A DNA stretch of 47,014 nucleotides from an uncultured bacterium (GCA_905215055.1 CAJMOH010000020.1:1-47014), one strand, 5' to 3'. Counted from the stretch's first letter, positions 24,601 through 33,644 are shown. Numbers and translations: made by a program. The notes: generated by a model not told the origin, from the sequence alone.

Positions 24601-25695
24601 ATGCCAGTGGAACCCTATGGCGGGGAGATGGATCTGGAAGGCGGCTGGGACTATGAAAACCGCATGGTGGAGCCGGGCTATACCCCGGAGGACCAGGCGG
24701 TGGAAAACCCTCTGCGCCCCCGAACCTTTGAGGAGTATATCGGCCAGGACAAGGTCAAGGAGAATTTAAAGATTTATATCGAGGCCGCCAAAAGCCGGAA
24801 GGAATCTCTGGACCATGTGCTGCTCTACGGCCCTCCCGGCCTGGGCAAAACCACCCTGGCGGGCATTGTGGCAGGGGAGCTGGGGGTGAATCTGCGGATT
24901 ACCAGCGGCCCGGCCATTGAAAAGCCCGGGGACCTGGCGGCTCTGCTGACCAACCTAAACCCCGGAGACGTGCTGTTCATCGACGAGGTCCACCGTCTGC
25001 CCCGCACCGTGGAGGAGATCCTCTACCCGGCCATGGAGGACTTTGCCCTGGACATCATCACCGGCAAGGGGCAGATGGCGGCTTCCTATCATTTGCCCCT
25101 GCCCCGGTTTACCCTGGTGGGAGCCACCACCCGGGCAGGGCAGCTTTCCGCCCCTCTGCGGGACCGCTTTGGCGTGGTGCTGCGGCTGGAGCTGTATTCC
25201 CCCCGGGAGCTGGGCAGGATTGTGATGCGCAGCGCGGGGATTCTTCACGCCCAGATTGAGGCCGATGCCGCCATAGAAATCGCCTCTCGTTCCCGAGGTA
25301 CTCCCCGGATTGCCAACCGGCTGTTAAAGCGGGTGCGGGATTTTGCCGAGGTGATGAGCGGCGGAGTCATCACCCTGAACACCGCCAAAATCGCCCTGGA
25401 CCGGATGGAGATTGACGAGCTGGGCCTGGACGCCAGCGACCGGAACATGCTTCGGGCCATCATTGAAAATTACGGCGGCGGGCCGGTGGGCCTGGAAACC
25501 CTGGCGGCTGTCATTGGAGAAGAGGCCGTCACCATTGAGGATGTCAACGAGCCGTATCTGATGCAGATTGGCTTTCTCACCCGCACGCCCCGGGGCCGCT
25601 GCGCCACAGCCGCGGCTTATCTGCACCTGGGCTATCCCGTACCAGGCCGCCTGAGAGACGACGGCCAGCTGACCCTGGACGGGGGAGAAGCTTGA
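24601..25695 (+). CDS. ruvB: Holliday junction DNA helicase RuvB
   Basis: A 364-residue AAA+ motor for branch migration. Walker A GPPGLGKT is at 77-84, Walker B is LFIDEVHR, and sensor 1 is GATTRAG. The C-terminal winged helix ends in GFLTRTPRGR. A 40-residue acidic N-terminal stretch precedes the PRTFEEYIGQ block, slightly longer than in E. coli. ATG 24601 follows AAAGGAGG. It is the second gene of the ruvA-ruvB unit. Confidence 0.96.
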   Translation: MPVEPYGGEMDLEGGWDYENRMVEPGYTPEDQAVENPLRPRTFEEYIGQDKVKENLKIYIEAAKSRKESLDHVLLYGPPGLGKTTLAGIVAGELGVNLRITSGPAIEKPGDLAALLTNLNPGDVLFIDEVHRLPRTVEEILYPAMEDFALDIITGKGQMAASYHLPLPRFTLVGATTRAGQLSAPLRDRFGVVLRLELYSPRELGRIVMRSAGILHAQIEADAAIEIASRSRGTPRIANRLLKRVRDFAEVMSGGVITLNTAKIALDRMEIDELGLDASDRNMLRAIIENYGGGPVGLETLAAVIGEEAVTIEDVNEPYLMQIGFLTRTPRGRCATAAAYLHLGYPVPGRLRDDGQLTLDGGEA

Positions 25696-25744
25696 GTGGG
25701 ACAGGAAAATCTGAATCTGATACAAGTGAGAAAGGCGGAAGGCT

Positions 25745-26617
25745 ATGCGCGCGGCACAGTGGAAGGACTATGAGCTGATCGACACCTCGGACGGAGAGCG
25801 GCTGGAGCGGTGGGGAGACATTCTCCTCATCCGCCCGGACCCCCAGATTATCTGGCGGGGAGAGCGCAAGGACCCCCGCTGGGGCCAGGCCCACGCCCGG
25901 TATCAGCGGTCCAGCACCGGAGGCGGCCGGTGGATTGATTACAAAAAGGTACCCCCGGTGTGGAAAATCCACTGGCAGGGGCTGACCTTCCGCCTAAAGC
26001 CCATGGGCTTTAAGCACACGGGAATTTTCCCCGAGCAGGCGGTGAATTGGCAGTTTGCCATGGAGAAAATCCAGAAGGCGGGCCGCCCCCCAGAGGACCC
26101 GGTGAGGGTTTTAAACCTGTTTGGCTACACGGGGGCGGCAACGCTGGCCTGTATGCGGGCCGGGGCCGTGGTCACCCATGTGGACGCCAGCAAGGGGATG
26201 GTCCAGTGGGCCAAGGAAAACGCCCAGGCCAGCTCTCTGGCGGACCGGCCGGTGCGCTGGTTGGTGGACGACTGCCTGAAGTTTGTTCAGCGGGAGCAGC
26301 GCCGGGGCCGCACCTACGACGGGATCATCATGGACCCTCCCTCTTACGGCCGGGGGCCTGGGGGAGAGGTGTGGAAGCTGGAGGACCAGCTCTGGAGCCT
26401 GATCGAACAGTGCGTGCCCATCCTCAGCGAAAGGCCCCTGTTTTTCATTCTCAACTCCTACACCACCGGGCTGTCCCCCTCGGTGATGGAGTATCTGCTG
26501 GGGGTGCAGCTGCAAAAGCGGTTTGGCGGCCGGGTCAGCTCCGGCGAGATCGGCCTGCCGGTGACCAGCACGGGCCTGGTGCTGCCCTGCGGCAGCACCG
26601 CCATATTTGAAGTGTAA
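25745..26617 (+). CDS. Class I SAM-dependent methyltransferase, RlmI/RlmK-like
   Basis: A 290-residue Rossmann-fold methyltransferase of the COG1092 group, which includes 23S rRNA cytosine-C5 and guanine methyltransferases. Motif I is LNLFGYTGAATL (123-134), the acidic motif II residue is in THVDASKG, and the catalytic-type motif is MDPPSYGRG (196-204). The usual N-terminal PUA domain of RlmI is missing, so the RNA target may differ. ATG 25745 is preceded by AAAGGCGGAAGG. It follows ruvB by 49 bp, and a weak GGGACA-17-TACAAG promoter may lie in the gap (25698-25726). The rRNA substrate is inferred. Confidence 0.82.
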   Translation: MRAAQWKDYELIDTSDGERLERWGDILLIRPDPQIIWRGERKDPRWGQAHARYQRSSTGGGRWIDYKKVPPVWKIHWQGLTFRLKPMGFKHTGIFPEQAVNWQFAMEKIQKAGRPPEDPVRVLNLFGYTGAATLACMRAGAVVTHVDASKGMVQWAKENAQASSLADRPVRWLVDDCLKFVQREQRRGRTYDGIIMDPPSYGRGPGGEVWKLEDQLWSLIEQCVPILSERPLFFILNSYTTGLSPSVMEYLLGVQLQKRFGGRVSSGEIGLPVTSTGLVLPCGSTAIFEV

Positions 26618-26680
26618 AAAAAGAGCGGACAGGCAGGCGGCTTTTGCCGCTCTGTATCCCATGATTGTGAGGTAAAACCC

Positions 26681-27532
26681 ATGCCCTTTATCGAAACCCA
26701 ACAGGTGCGCTTTTCCTATGACACAGAATCCTTGGACGCCAAGGAGGTGCTCCACGGCGTGGACCTGTCCATTGAGGAGGGGGAGTTTGTGGCCCTGCTG
26801 GGACACAACGGCTGCGGCAAGTCCACCATGGCAAAGCTCTTTAACGGCATGCTGGTTCCCACCTCTGGAAAGGTCCTGATAGGGGGCATCGACACCAGCG
26901 TGGAGGAAACCCAGCTGGACGTCCGGCGGCAGGTGGGGCTGGTGCTTCAAAATCCGGACAACCAGCTGGTGGCCGGCGTGGTGGAGGAGGACGTGGCCTT
27001 TGGTCCGGAAAATCTGGGCGTGCCGCCCCAGGAGATCCGCCGGCGGGTGGACGAGGCCCTGAAGGCCGTGGACATGTACGAGTACCGGGAGCATGCCCCC
27101 CACAAGCTGTCCGGCGGGCAGAAGCAGCGGGTGGCCATCGCGGGGATTATCGCCATGGAGACCAAGTGCATTGTCCTGGACGAGCCAACCGCCATGCTGG
27201 ACCCCCGGGGCCGCGCTGAGGTGATGGAGACCATCCAGCGGCTGAACCGGGAAAAGGGCATCACCATTGTGCTGATTACCCACTATATGGACGAGGCGGT
27301 GCGGGCCGGCCGGGTGGTGGTGATGGACGAGGGCAGCATCCTCCGGGACGGCGGGCCCCGGCAGGTGTTTTCCGACGTGGAATTCCTAAAGCGCCACGAC
27401 CTGGACGTGCCTCAGGCCACAGAGTTTGCCTACCGGCTTCGGGCCGCGGGCATCAAGTTGCCTGGCATTCCCCTGGGCGTGGAGGAGTGCGCTGCCATGT
27501 TCCGCCGCTATTTGCGGCTGGAGTCCCATTAA
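26681..27532 (+). CDS. ecfA1: ECF transporter ATPase EcfA1
   Basis: A 283-residue ABC ATPase of an energy-coupling factor transporter, which powers vitamin and metal uptake with exchangeable S components. Walker A is GHNGCGKST (41-49), the signature is LSGGQKQR, Walker B is IVLDEPTA, and the switch His lies in LITHYMDEA. The C-terminal ~60 residues are the EcfA-specific domain. ATG 26681 follows TGAGGTA. It is followed by ecfA2, ecfT and truA, the usual block; in most Firmicutes that block sits behind rplQ, but no ribosomal cluster precedes it here. Confidence 0.93.
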   Translation: MPFIETQQVRFSYDTESLDAKEVLHGVDLSIEEGEFVALLGHNGCGKSTMAKLFNGMLVPTSGKVLIGGIDTSVEETQLDVRRQVGLVLQNPDNQLVAGVVEEDVAFGPENLGVPPQEIRRRVDEALKAVDMYEYREHAPHKLSGGQKQRVAIAGIIAMETKCIVLDEPTAMLDPRGRAEVMETIQRLNREKGITIVLITHYMDEAVRAGRVVVMDEGSILRDGGPRQVFSDVEFLKRHDLDVPQATEFAYRLRAAGIKLPGIPLGVEECAAMFRRYLRLESH

Positions 27533-27559
27533 ATCCGCTGGAAAGGAGAACGGTGTATT

Positions 27560-28426
27560 TTGGCGATTCTTGAGACAAAGGACCTGGCCTACCGTTACAG
27601 CCCGGGAACCCCCTTTGAAAAAACCGCCATCGAGGGCGTGTCCATCCAGGTGGAGAAGGGAGAGTTTCTGGGGGTGATCGGCCACACGGGCAGCGGCAAG
27701 TCCACCCTGATCCAAACTCTTAACGGCCTGCTGCGGCCCACCTCCGGCCAAGTGCTGCTGGATGGAACGGACATCTGGGCCGAGCCGAAAAAGATCCGGA
27801 GCGTGCGCTTCCGGGTGGGCATGGTGTTTCAATATCCCGAGTACCAGCTCTTTGAGGAGACGGTGCTCAAGGACATCATGTTCGGCCCCAAAAACATGGG
27901 CCTTTCTGACCAGGAGGCGGAGGCCCGGGCCAGAGAGGCGGCCCGCTTTACCGGGCTGAAGGAGGACCTGCTGGGCAAGTCCCCCTTTGAGCTTTCCGGC
28001 GGGGAAAAGCGCCGGGCGGCCATTGCCGGGGTCATTGCCATGGACCCGGACGTGCTGATTCTGGACGAGCCTACCGCCGGCCTGGACCCCCGGGGCCGGG
28101 ACGTGCTGCTGGCCCAGATCAGCCAGTACCACAAAACTCGGGGCAACACGGTGCTGCTGGTGTCCCACAGCATGGAGGACATCGGCCGCACCGCCGACCG
28201 CGTTTTGGTGATGAACCGGGGGAAGGCCGCCATGCTGGACGAGACCAAGGCGGTGTTTGCCAAAGGCCCCCAGCTGGAGGAAATGGGCCTGCGGGTTCCC
28301 CAGATCACCAAGATCATGCAGGAGCTGGAGAAGATGGGTCTGCCGGTGGATCCCTCCACCCTTACGGTGGATGACGCCCTGCACCAGCTGATCCCCATTT
28401 TCAAGCGGAAGGAGGAGCTGCGATGA
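27560..28426 (+). CDS. ecfA2: ECF transporter ATPase EcfA2
   Basis: A 288-residue partner ATPase. Walker A is GHTGSGKST (41-49), the Q-loop is YPEYQLFEE (typical of EcfA2), the signature is LSGGEKRR, and Walker B is VLILDEPTAG. It starts with TTG at 27560 behind AAAGGAG; no ATG or GTG in frame fits better. Its stop overlaps the ecfT start in ATGA (4 bp), implying coupled translation and matched subunit amounts. Confidence 0.93.
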   Translation: MAILETKDLAYRYSPGTPFEKTAIEGVSIQVEKGEFLGVIGHTGSGKSTLIQTLNGLLRPTSGQVLLDGTDIWAEPKKIRSVRFRVGMVFQYPEYQLFEETVLKDIMFGPKNMGLSDQEAEARAREAARFTGLKEDLLGKSPFELSGGEKRRAAIAGVIAMDPDVLILDEPTAGLDPRGRDVLLAQISQYHKTRGNTVLLVSHSMEDIGRTADRVLVMNRGKAAMLDETKAVFAKGPQLEEMGLRVPQITKIMQELEKMGLPVDPSTLTVDDALHQLIPIFKRKEELR

Positions 28427-29244
28427 TCTCCGACATCACCCTGGGCCAGTATTTCCCGGCCAAGTCCCCCCTGCACCGGGCCGATCCCCGGATGAAGATC
28501 TGCCTGGTGATCTACGCCATCGTGCTGCTGTTCGCGGCGGGGAATTTCGCGTCCCTGGCTTTGGCAGTGGCCTACATCGGCCTGGGGATGGGCTTGTCCC
28601 GCATCCCTCTGAGGCTGTACTTAAAAAGCCTGAAGCCCATTCTGTTTCTGGTGGCTTTCACCGGCATTTTGAATATCTTTTACGGCACCGGCGATCCCCT
28701 GTGGCAGTTCGGCCTGCTGAAGATCACCTTAAACGGCATCTTCAACGCCATCTTTGTCTCTGTGCGGATCGCGGCCCTGATTCTGGCCAGCTCGGTGCTG
28801 ACCTTCACCACCTCTCCCACCCAGCTGACCGACGCCATCGAGCGGCTGCTCAAGCCCCTCTCCAAGCTGCGGGTGCCGGTTCACGAGTTCGCCATGATGA
28901 TGACCATCGCCCTGCGGTTTGTCCCCACTCTGCTGGAGGAGACGGACAAGATTATGTCCGCCCAAAAGGCCCGGGGCGCGGACATGGAAAGCGGCGGCAT
29001 CACCCAGCGGATCCGGGCGCTGGTGCCTGTGCTGATTCCCCTGTTTGTGTCGGCCTTCCGCCGGGCCTTCGACCTGGCCACCGCCATGGAGAGCCGCTGC
29101 TATCACGGGGGCGAAGGCCGCACCAAGATGAAGCAGCTCCACTTTGGCGGCGGCGACTGGACGGTGCTTTTGGCCAGCGCTGTGACTCTGGCGGTCTTTG
29201 TGGCCCTGAACGTGCTGATACCCGCCGTGGGCCGGGGAGGGTAA
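28423..29244 (+). CDS. ecfT: ECF transporter transmembrane protein EcfT
   Basis: A 273-residue membrane scaffold with about five to six hydrophobic segments (for example residues 25-60, 68-80, 95-130 and 250-270). The two coupling motifs that contact the ATPases are recognisable: KARG in SAQKARGADME and the later MESRCYHGG. ATG 28423 overlaps the ecfA2 stop. No S component gene is present, so this is a group II module serving S components encoded elsewhere. Confidence 0.92.
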   Translation: MISDITLGQYFPAKSPLHRADPRMKICLVIYAIVLLFAAGNFASLALAVAYIGLGMGLSRIPLRLYLKSLKPILFLVAFTGILNIFYGTGDPLWQFGLLKITLNGIFNAIFVSVRIAALILASSVLTFTTSPTQLTDAIERLLKPLSKLRVPVHEFAMMMTIALRFVPTLLEETDKIMSAQKARGADMESGGITQRIRALVPVLIPLFVSAFRRAFDLATAMESRCYHGGEGRTKMKQLHFGGGDWTVLLASAVTLAVFVALNVLIPAVGRGG

Positions 29245-29248
29245 GGCT

Positions 29249-29989
29249 ATGGAGCGAAATCTTCTCATTCGCCTGGCCTACGACGGCGCCGCCTATCACG
29301 GATGGCAGATTCAGGAAAACGCCCTGACCGTGCAGCAGGTGTTTCAAGAGGCCCTGGAAAAGATCACCGGCTGCTCCGAGGACATCAAGGCCTGCTCCCG
29401 CACGGACACTGGCGTTCACGCCCGGGAGTTCTGCGTCAGCCTGAAAACCCAAAGCCCCATCGCTCCAGAGCGGCTGCTGGCGGCCTTAAACCACTATCTG
29501 CCCCAGGATGTGGCGGCGCGCTCCGTGGAGCAGGTGTCCCTGGACTTTCACGCCCGCTACTCCTGCAAGGGCAAGGAGTACGTCTATCAAATCTGGAACC
29601 ACCCGGTGCGGGACCCCTTTTTAAAGGACCGGGCGCTGCACTATTGGTATCCCTTGGACCAGGACCTGTTAAACCGGGCGGCGGCGCACTATGTGGGCCG
29701 GCACGATTTTTCCTCCTTCTGCACCCTGGACCGGCGGGAGAAGGGAGATCTGACCCGCACCGTCACCAAGGCCCAGGTCACCCGCCAGGGAGACATGGTT
29801 CTGTTCACCGTGGCGGCGGACGGGTTTTTGTACAACATGGTGCGGATTATGGTGGGAACCCTGCTGCGGGTGCAGCAGGGAAAGCTTGCCCCAGAGGACA
29901 TTCCCGGCATTTTGCGGGCCAAGGACCGAAAGGCCGCCGGGCCTACGGCTCCGGCCTGCGGGCTGTATCTCAACCGGGTGTTTTATTGA
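29249..29989 (+). CDS. truA: tRNA pseudouridine(38-40) synthase TruA
   Basis: A 246-residue enzyme that isomerises uridines 38-40 in tRNA anticodon arms. The catalytic aspartate is D53 in CSRTDTGVHA. The YDGAAYHGWQ opening and the C-terminal FLYNMVRIMVGTLL block are diagnostic. ATG 29249 lies four bases after the ecfT stop, with the ribosome site inside the ecfT end (GGGGAGGG). The ecf-truA linkage is typical. Confidence 0.96.
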   Translation: MERNLLIRLAYDGAAYHGWQIQENALTVQQVFQEALEKITGCSEDIKACSRTDTGVHAREFCVSLKTQSPIAPERLLAALNHYLPQDVAARSVEQVSLDFHARYSCKGKEYVYQIWNHPVRDPFLKDRALHYWYPLDQDLLNRAAAHYVGRHDFSSFCTLDRREKGDLTRTVTKAQVTRQGDMVLFTVAADGFLYNMVRIMVGTLLRVQQGKLAPEDIPGILRAKDRKAAGPTAPACGLYLNRVFY

Positions 29990-30024
29990 AATAAGGGCCG
30001 CGGCCCAGGAAAGGAAGTGCAGCC

Positions 30025-31335
30025 ATGGCAAAGCACAGCGAGCGCCGGGGAGACCGGAAGATTATCCAGCTGAAGGACCACTTGTCCCAGAGGGAGGCGC
30101 CTCCCCAGGAGCCGGAAACGGACCAGGCGCCAGACCAGGAAGCTCCAGAGGAGGAAGGCGTTCAGGCCAGCATCGAGTATGACGGCGAGGAAAAAAAGAA
30201 ACAGGCCCGGCAGGTGCCAAAGGCCTTTTACCGGGTAGTGCTGGTGCTTCTGGTGCTGATTGTGGGCCTGGCCCTTTGGGTGAACCGGGACAACCTGACT
30301 CCCGAAAGCATTTGGAGCTGGCTGCAGGTTCAGGTCACCGGCGATGGGGAAGGGGACGGCTATCCCGCGGCCATCACCGGCTCCACTGTCAGCGAGGGGA
30401 ATTTCCTCTCGGTAAGCGGCAACGCCGTGGCTCTCAGCGACACCTCCCTGACCATTCTGGGGCCTTCCGGGCAGGAGCTGCTCTCCCAGCGCCACAGCCT
30501 GAGCCAGCCCATTCTCAAGTCCGCCTCGGACAGCTATCTGCTGTACAACCAGAACAGCACCGGCTATATGGTGGTTTCCGGCACACAGCTGCGGCTGGAG
30601 GCCTCCACGGAGCAGGACATTTTGACAGGGGCCATTGCCTCCAACGGCAGGTTCGCCCTGGCCACCCGGGGCGTTAACGGCGCCTCGGACCTGACGGTGT
30701 ACCTGGCCACCGGCGAGGTGCAGTTCACTTACAGCTTTGCCCAGGATTACATCACCGCCCTGGCCCTGAACGGGGACGGCACCTGGGCCATGGTGTGTAC
30801 AGCCCGCAGCCAGGGGGGCCAGCTGATCTCCAAGGTGACGGTGTTCGACCTGAACAGCACCACCCCCGCCGCGGAATACGAAAGCCAGGACAACCTGCTG
30901 CTGGGAGCCGGCTGGGGAGACAACGGCGTGCTCTACGCAGTGGGAGACGCCTCTCTGCTGCGGGCCAGATCGGGAGAGCTTTCCTTCTCGGAGTACAGCT
31001 ATCAGGGCCGCACGCCCACGGCCTTTCAGTTCGCGGGGGGACAGTGCTATCTGTCCGTCTCCGCCTATGAGCACGCGGGGGCCTCCACGCTGCTGGTGTT
31101 CCGGGGCCAGGAGGACCCCCTGGAAATCCAGGCGGAGCAGCGCATTGTGTCCCTGTCCGTGTACGGCGGCTCTGTGGGAGCTTTGGCTGGCCAGCAGCTG
31201 GTGGTGTACGACGCCTCCACTGGCCAGGAGCTGGCCCGCCAGGACGCCGGGAACGACGCCAAAAGCATTGCCCTGTTCAGCGAAAGCGGCGCCTATGTGC
31301 TGGGTGTCAGCGAAATCCGCCGCCTGCAGCTGTGA
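30025..31335 (+). CDS. DUF5711 membrane-anchored protein with beta-propeller-like domain
   Basis: A 436-residue protein of unknown function. A charged N-terminal cytoplasmic region (1-68; Glu, Gln, Lys-rich) is followed by one membrane segment (about 69-87) and a large extracytoplasmic domain (90-436). That domain has repeated beta-strand units resembling WD/PQQ-like blades (LTVYLATGEVQFTYSF, LVVYDASTGQELAR). This matches DUF5711 of Clostridia. It follows truA by 35 bp without its own promoter and precedes a terminator. A sensor or cell-surface scaffold role is possible but not supported by motif evidence. Confidence 0.8.
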   Translation: MAKHSERRGDRKIIQLKDHLSQREAPPQEPETDQAPDQEAPEEEGVQASIEYDGEEKKKQARQVPKAFYRVVLVLLVLIVGLALWVNRDNLTPESIWSWLQVQVTGDGEGDGYPAAITGSTVSEGNFLSVSGNAVALSDTSLTILGPSGQELLSQRHSLSQPILKSASDSYLLYNQNSTGYMVVSGTQLRLEASTEQDILTGAIASNGRFALATRGVNGASDLTVYLATGEVQFTYSFAQDYITALALNGDGTWAMVCTARSQGGQLISKVTVFDLNSTTPAAEYESQDNLLLGAGWGDNGVLYAVGDASLLRARSGELSFSEYSYQGRTPTAFQFAGGQCYLSVSAYEHAGASTLLVFRGQEDPLEIQAEQRIVSLSVYGGSVGALAGQQLVVYDASTGQELARQDAGNDAKSIALFSESGAYVLGVSEIRRLQL

Positions 31336-31348
31336 GAGAGCGAAAAAG

Positions 31349-31380
31349 AAAAGAGGCTGCCTTTTGGGCAGTCTCTTTTG
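31349..31380. terminator. Bidirectional terminator between convergent genes
   Basis: Arms AAAAGAGGCTGCC (31349-31361) and GGGCAGTCTCTTTT (31366-31379) pair with one G-T wobble around TTTT. A and T tracts on both sides let it act for the DUF5711 gene (plus) and the GNAT gene ending at 31399 (minus). Confidence 0.85.
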
Positions 31381-31398
31381 CGCTGTCAAGGAATATCG

Positions 31399-31935
31399 TT
31401 AGGGGAGAGGCTCCAGGGAGGGGTTCATCGTTTGGTTGCTGTATTTCTGGAAAAAGCGCTGCAGCTCCTGGGGGTCAAATTCCCCGTTGGCAGCAAGCAC
31501 CTCCTGGGGAACCTTTGACAAGGTAATCTGCCAGCCGGTTTCCTCATAGCCGTTGTTCAGATAAAAGGCTTTCCGGCGCAGCCGCTGGTCTCTGTTGGGG
31601 GCGTTTTGGCTGCACAGCTCAATGGAGACCACATGCCTGTGGCGGGGATACCGTTCCCGGAGTGCCTGAAGAATGGCGCTGCCGTATCCCCGGGAGCGCA
31701 GCGTCTGGTCCACCGCGAGAAACATGAGAAAGACCACGTCGCCCTCCACACCCAGATAGGCGAACCCGCACAGGACCGCCCCGTCGTAAAAGGCCAGCAG
31801 CTGGGTGGCCGGCAGTTTGTCCAGCAGGCGCATGGTCCAAAAAGGCATGCGCTCCTCCTTGGGGAAAGCCTCCAGGTAGATGCTTTTAACAGCCCTGGCG
31901 TTTTTGCCGGTCACTTTCTCAACAGTCAGCTTCAT
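31399..31935 (-). CDS. GNAT family N-acetyltransferase
   Basis: A 178-residue GNAT protein. The acetyl-CoA motif A is LAVDQTLRSRGYGSAIL, near residues 82-98, and the YLNNGYEETG segment fits motif B. ATG 31935 is chosen because GGAAGGAG lies eight bases before it and a perfect promoter lies at 31973-32001; the longer in-frame form would read through that promoter. The substrate is unknown. It is downstream of the EFR1 gene on the same strand but has its own promoter. Confidence 0.85.
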   Translation of the reverse strand: MKLTVEKVTGKNARAVKSIYLEAFPKEERMPFWTMRLLDKLPATQLLAFYDGAVLCGFAYLGVEGDVVFLMFLAVDQTLRSRGYGSAILQALRERYPRHRHVVSIELCSQNAPNRDQRLRRKAFYLNNGYEETGWQITLSKVPQEVLAANGEFDPQELQRFFQKYSNQTMNPSLEPLP

Positions 31936-31972
31936 GGGCGGGACTCCTTCCAGGCGGGACGCCTTTTTTCTA

Positions 31973-32001
31973 AGTATAAGGGAACGCTGGCGGGGTGTCA
32001 A
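31973..32001 (-). promoter_or_regulatory. Promoter of the minus-strand GNAT gene, -35 overlapping a stop codon
   Basis: On the minus strand, consensus TTGACA (32001-31996) contains the TGA stop (32000-31998) of the EFR1 gene, then 17 bp, then TATACT (31978-31973). The GNAT start lies about 37 bp after the -10 box. Confidence 0.85.
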
Positions 32002-32753
32002 TCTCTGGCCAAAAAGTATTGGTTTTCCTTTGGCTCCTTCAGCTTTTCGGAGAAGGCCGCGGCAAAGCTTTCGTATTCTGGGGTGAACACGCCCTTGGCC
32101 TTTGCCGGGCAGAACTTCACGCACCGGAAGCAGGAGATGCACTTGGCCGGGTCAATGGCGGCGCAGTCCTCCCCAATGGCCTGCATGGGACATTGCCGGA
32201 CACACAGGCCGCAGCGGGTGCAGGCCTCTGTGGTGGAGGGAATAAAGCTGCCGCCCTGTCCCCCTTCCTTGTAGGGGCGGTTTCCCGGCGGGGTAAAGTC
32301 CTGCCAGCCTGCCTGGAAGTCGTCCCAGGCCTCCAGGGCAAAGGAGGCGTCCTGGTTCAAGTCCTCCTGATGGGGACGGCCCTTCTGAATGGAGCCGTAA
32401 GTGTGCTCCCCCACCAGGGCGGCCCCGGCAAAGGGGACAAATCCCTGGCTCCGGCAGAAGTCCGAAAGCTCCAGCAGGGCGTCGTCAAAGTCCCGGTTGC
32501 CATAGGTGACGGTGACAAGGCAGGGGGTGTTTTGACCCCGCAGGGTGGAAAAGCGCTTCAGGGCGCCCTGAAACACCCGGCCCCCGTAAACCGGCGCGCC
32601 AAACACCACCACGTCCTGGGGGGAAAACAGGGTTTCCGGGGCAGGGGCGCAGGTGGCGTCCAAAAGGGTGGCCTCTCCCAAGGCGGAGGCCATGGCCCAG
32701 GCCCCCCGCCGGGAGGTGCCTGTGGGGGAAAAGACAGCGGCGTATACAGCCAT
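31998..32753 (-). CDS. EFR1 family flavodoxin/ferredoxin protein
   Basis: A 251-residue fusion of an N-terminal flavodoxin-like domain (about 1-150; FSPTGTSRR phosphate-loop and GAPVYGGR) with a C-terminal 2[4Fe-4S] ferredoxin domain. The cluster cysteines are C178, C181, C184, C188 and C205, C208, C211, C215. This is the EFR1 (clostridial ferrodoxin) arrangement, an electron-transfer protein with unknown partner. ATG 32753 follows AGAAAGGT. It has a strong promoter at 32807-32835. No signal peptide is present, so it is cytoplasmic. Its clusters would depend on a system such as the nifS-nifU genes at 5925-7623. Confidence 0.9.
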   Translation of the reverse strand: MAVYAAVFSPTGTSRRGAWAMASALGEATLLDATCAPAPETLFSPQDVVVFGAPVYGGRVFQGALKRFSTLRGQNTPCLVTVTYGNRDFDDALLELSDFCRSQGFVPFAGAALVGEHTYGSIQKGRPHQEDLNQDASFALEAWDDFQAGWQDFTPPGNRPYKEGGQGGSFIPSTTEACTRCGLCVRQCPMQAIGEDCAAIDPAKCISCFRCVKFCPAKAKGVFTPEYESFAAAFSEKLKEPKENQYFLARD

Positions 32754-32806
32754 GAAATCAAGACCTTTCTGGTGAATGTGTGAAAATTTTAGAACGGGAC
32801 ATCCTG

Positions 32807-32835
32807 ATTATAGGGCCTGGCGGGGCGTTTTGCAA
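32807..32835 (-). promoter_or_regulatory. Promoter of the EFR1 gene
   Basis: On the minus strand, TTGCAA (32835-32830), 17 bp, and a perfect TATAAT (32812-32807). It gives a ~50-nt leader. Confidence 0.8.
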
Positions 32836-32876
32836 GAAAAACCATGGGATTAAGATTTCCGTAAGGGGGATGGGGC

Positions 32877-32905
32877 TTGTGAAAACGCCGGGTTTGTGTT
32901 ATATT
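32877..32905 (+). promoter_or_regulatory. Promoter of the cvpA-pgsA unit
   Basis: TTGTGA (32877-32882), 17 bp, TATATT (32900-32905). It diverges from the EFR1 promoter, leaving ~40 bp between the two -35 boxes, in which I see no operator. Confidence 0.7.
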
Positions 32906-32945
32906 TATCAGGTAGCGTAAATTTGGCGGAAGGGGGCGGCTGCCC

Positions 32946-33644
32946 GTGGGAATTGTGTGGGATCTGGTGCTTGTAGGCGTTTGCGTTTTGTTTGTGGCCA
33001 TTGGCGCCCGCCGGGGCTTTATCCGCTCCGCGGCTCATTTTTTGGGGACCGCCATTGCCGCCTGCTTTGCCGCCCTGCTGGGAGGCGTGGCCGCCCAGTG
33101 GGTGTTTGACACCTTTTTCCGTTCCGCCCTGGCAGAGCGCGTTGGAGACTCTCTGGCAAGCCTGGGAAACGGGGATACCTTCACCGCTGTGCAGCAGGTG
33201 TTTGCCTCCCTTCCGGAGTTTCTGCTGCGGGCCTTGGAGGCGGCGGGAATCACCGCTGCCAGCGTCACCGAAGCCATGGCCGGCCAGACCGGCCAGGCCG
33301 CCGATTTGATTGTTTCCGCCCTTTCACCGGTTTTTGTGGGCTTTTTAAAGGTCCTGGCGGTGATTGTGCTGTTTTGCCTGTTTATGATTGTGGTCCGGCT
33401 GGCGGCCAACCTGCTGTCCGCGGCCTTCCAGCTTCCCCTGCTGAATGGCGTCAACGCCCTGTTGGGAGGGGTGTTTGGGCTGCTGCTGGCGGTGGTTTCC
33501 ATATGGATCTGCCTGGCGGCTGTCCAGGTGTTTACTCCCATGCTGTCCGCGGACACTCAGGCCCAGATTGAAACCGCCCTGCGCCAGTCCACCGTGGCGG
33601 GCTGGGTGGTCAACTGGAACCCCCTGGGCGTGATGTTCCAATAA
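32946..33644 (+). CDS. CvpA family membrane protein
   Basis: A 232-residue protein with four predicted membrane segments (about 2-22, 28-50, 118-145 and 160-185), matching the CvpA/colicin V production family. The opening WDLVLVGVCVLFVAIGARRGFIR is typical, with the conserved arginines and glycine after the first helix. The molecular role of the family is unsettled; members affect envelope integrity and toxin export. It starts with GTG at 32946 behind GGAAGGGGG. The phosphatidyltransferase gene follows after 102 bp. Confidence 0.88.
   Translation: MGIVWDLVLVGVCVLFVAIGARRGFIRSAAHFLGTAIAACFAALLGGVAAQWVFDTFFRSALAERVGDSLASLGNGDTFTAVQQVFASLPEFLLRALEAAGITAASVTEAMAGQTGQAADLIVSALSPVFVGFLKVLAVIVLFCLFMIVVRLAANLLSAAFQLPLLNGVNALLGGVFGLLLAVVSIWICLAAVQVFTPMLSADTQAQIETALRQSTVAGWVVNWNPLGVMFQ

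Noticed and set aside
31952..31969. Plus-strand terminator AGGCG-GGA-CGCCT-TTTTT
   Set aside because: The stem is only five pairs and lies in the 5' leader of a minus-strand gene with no plus-strand gene before it; probably chance.
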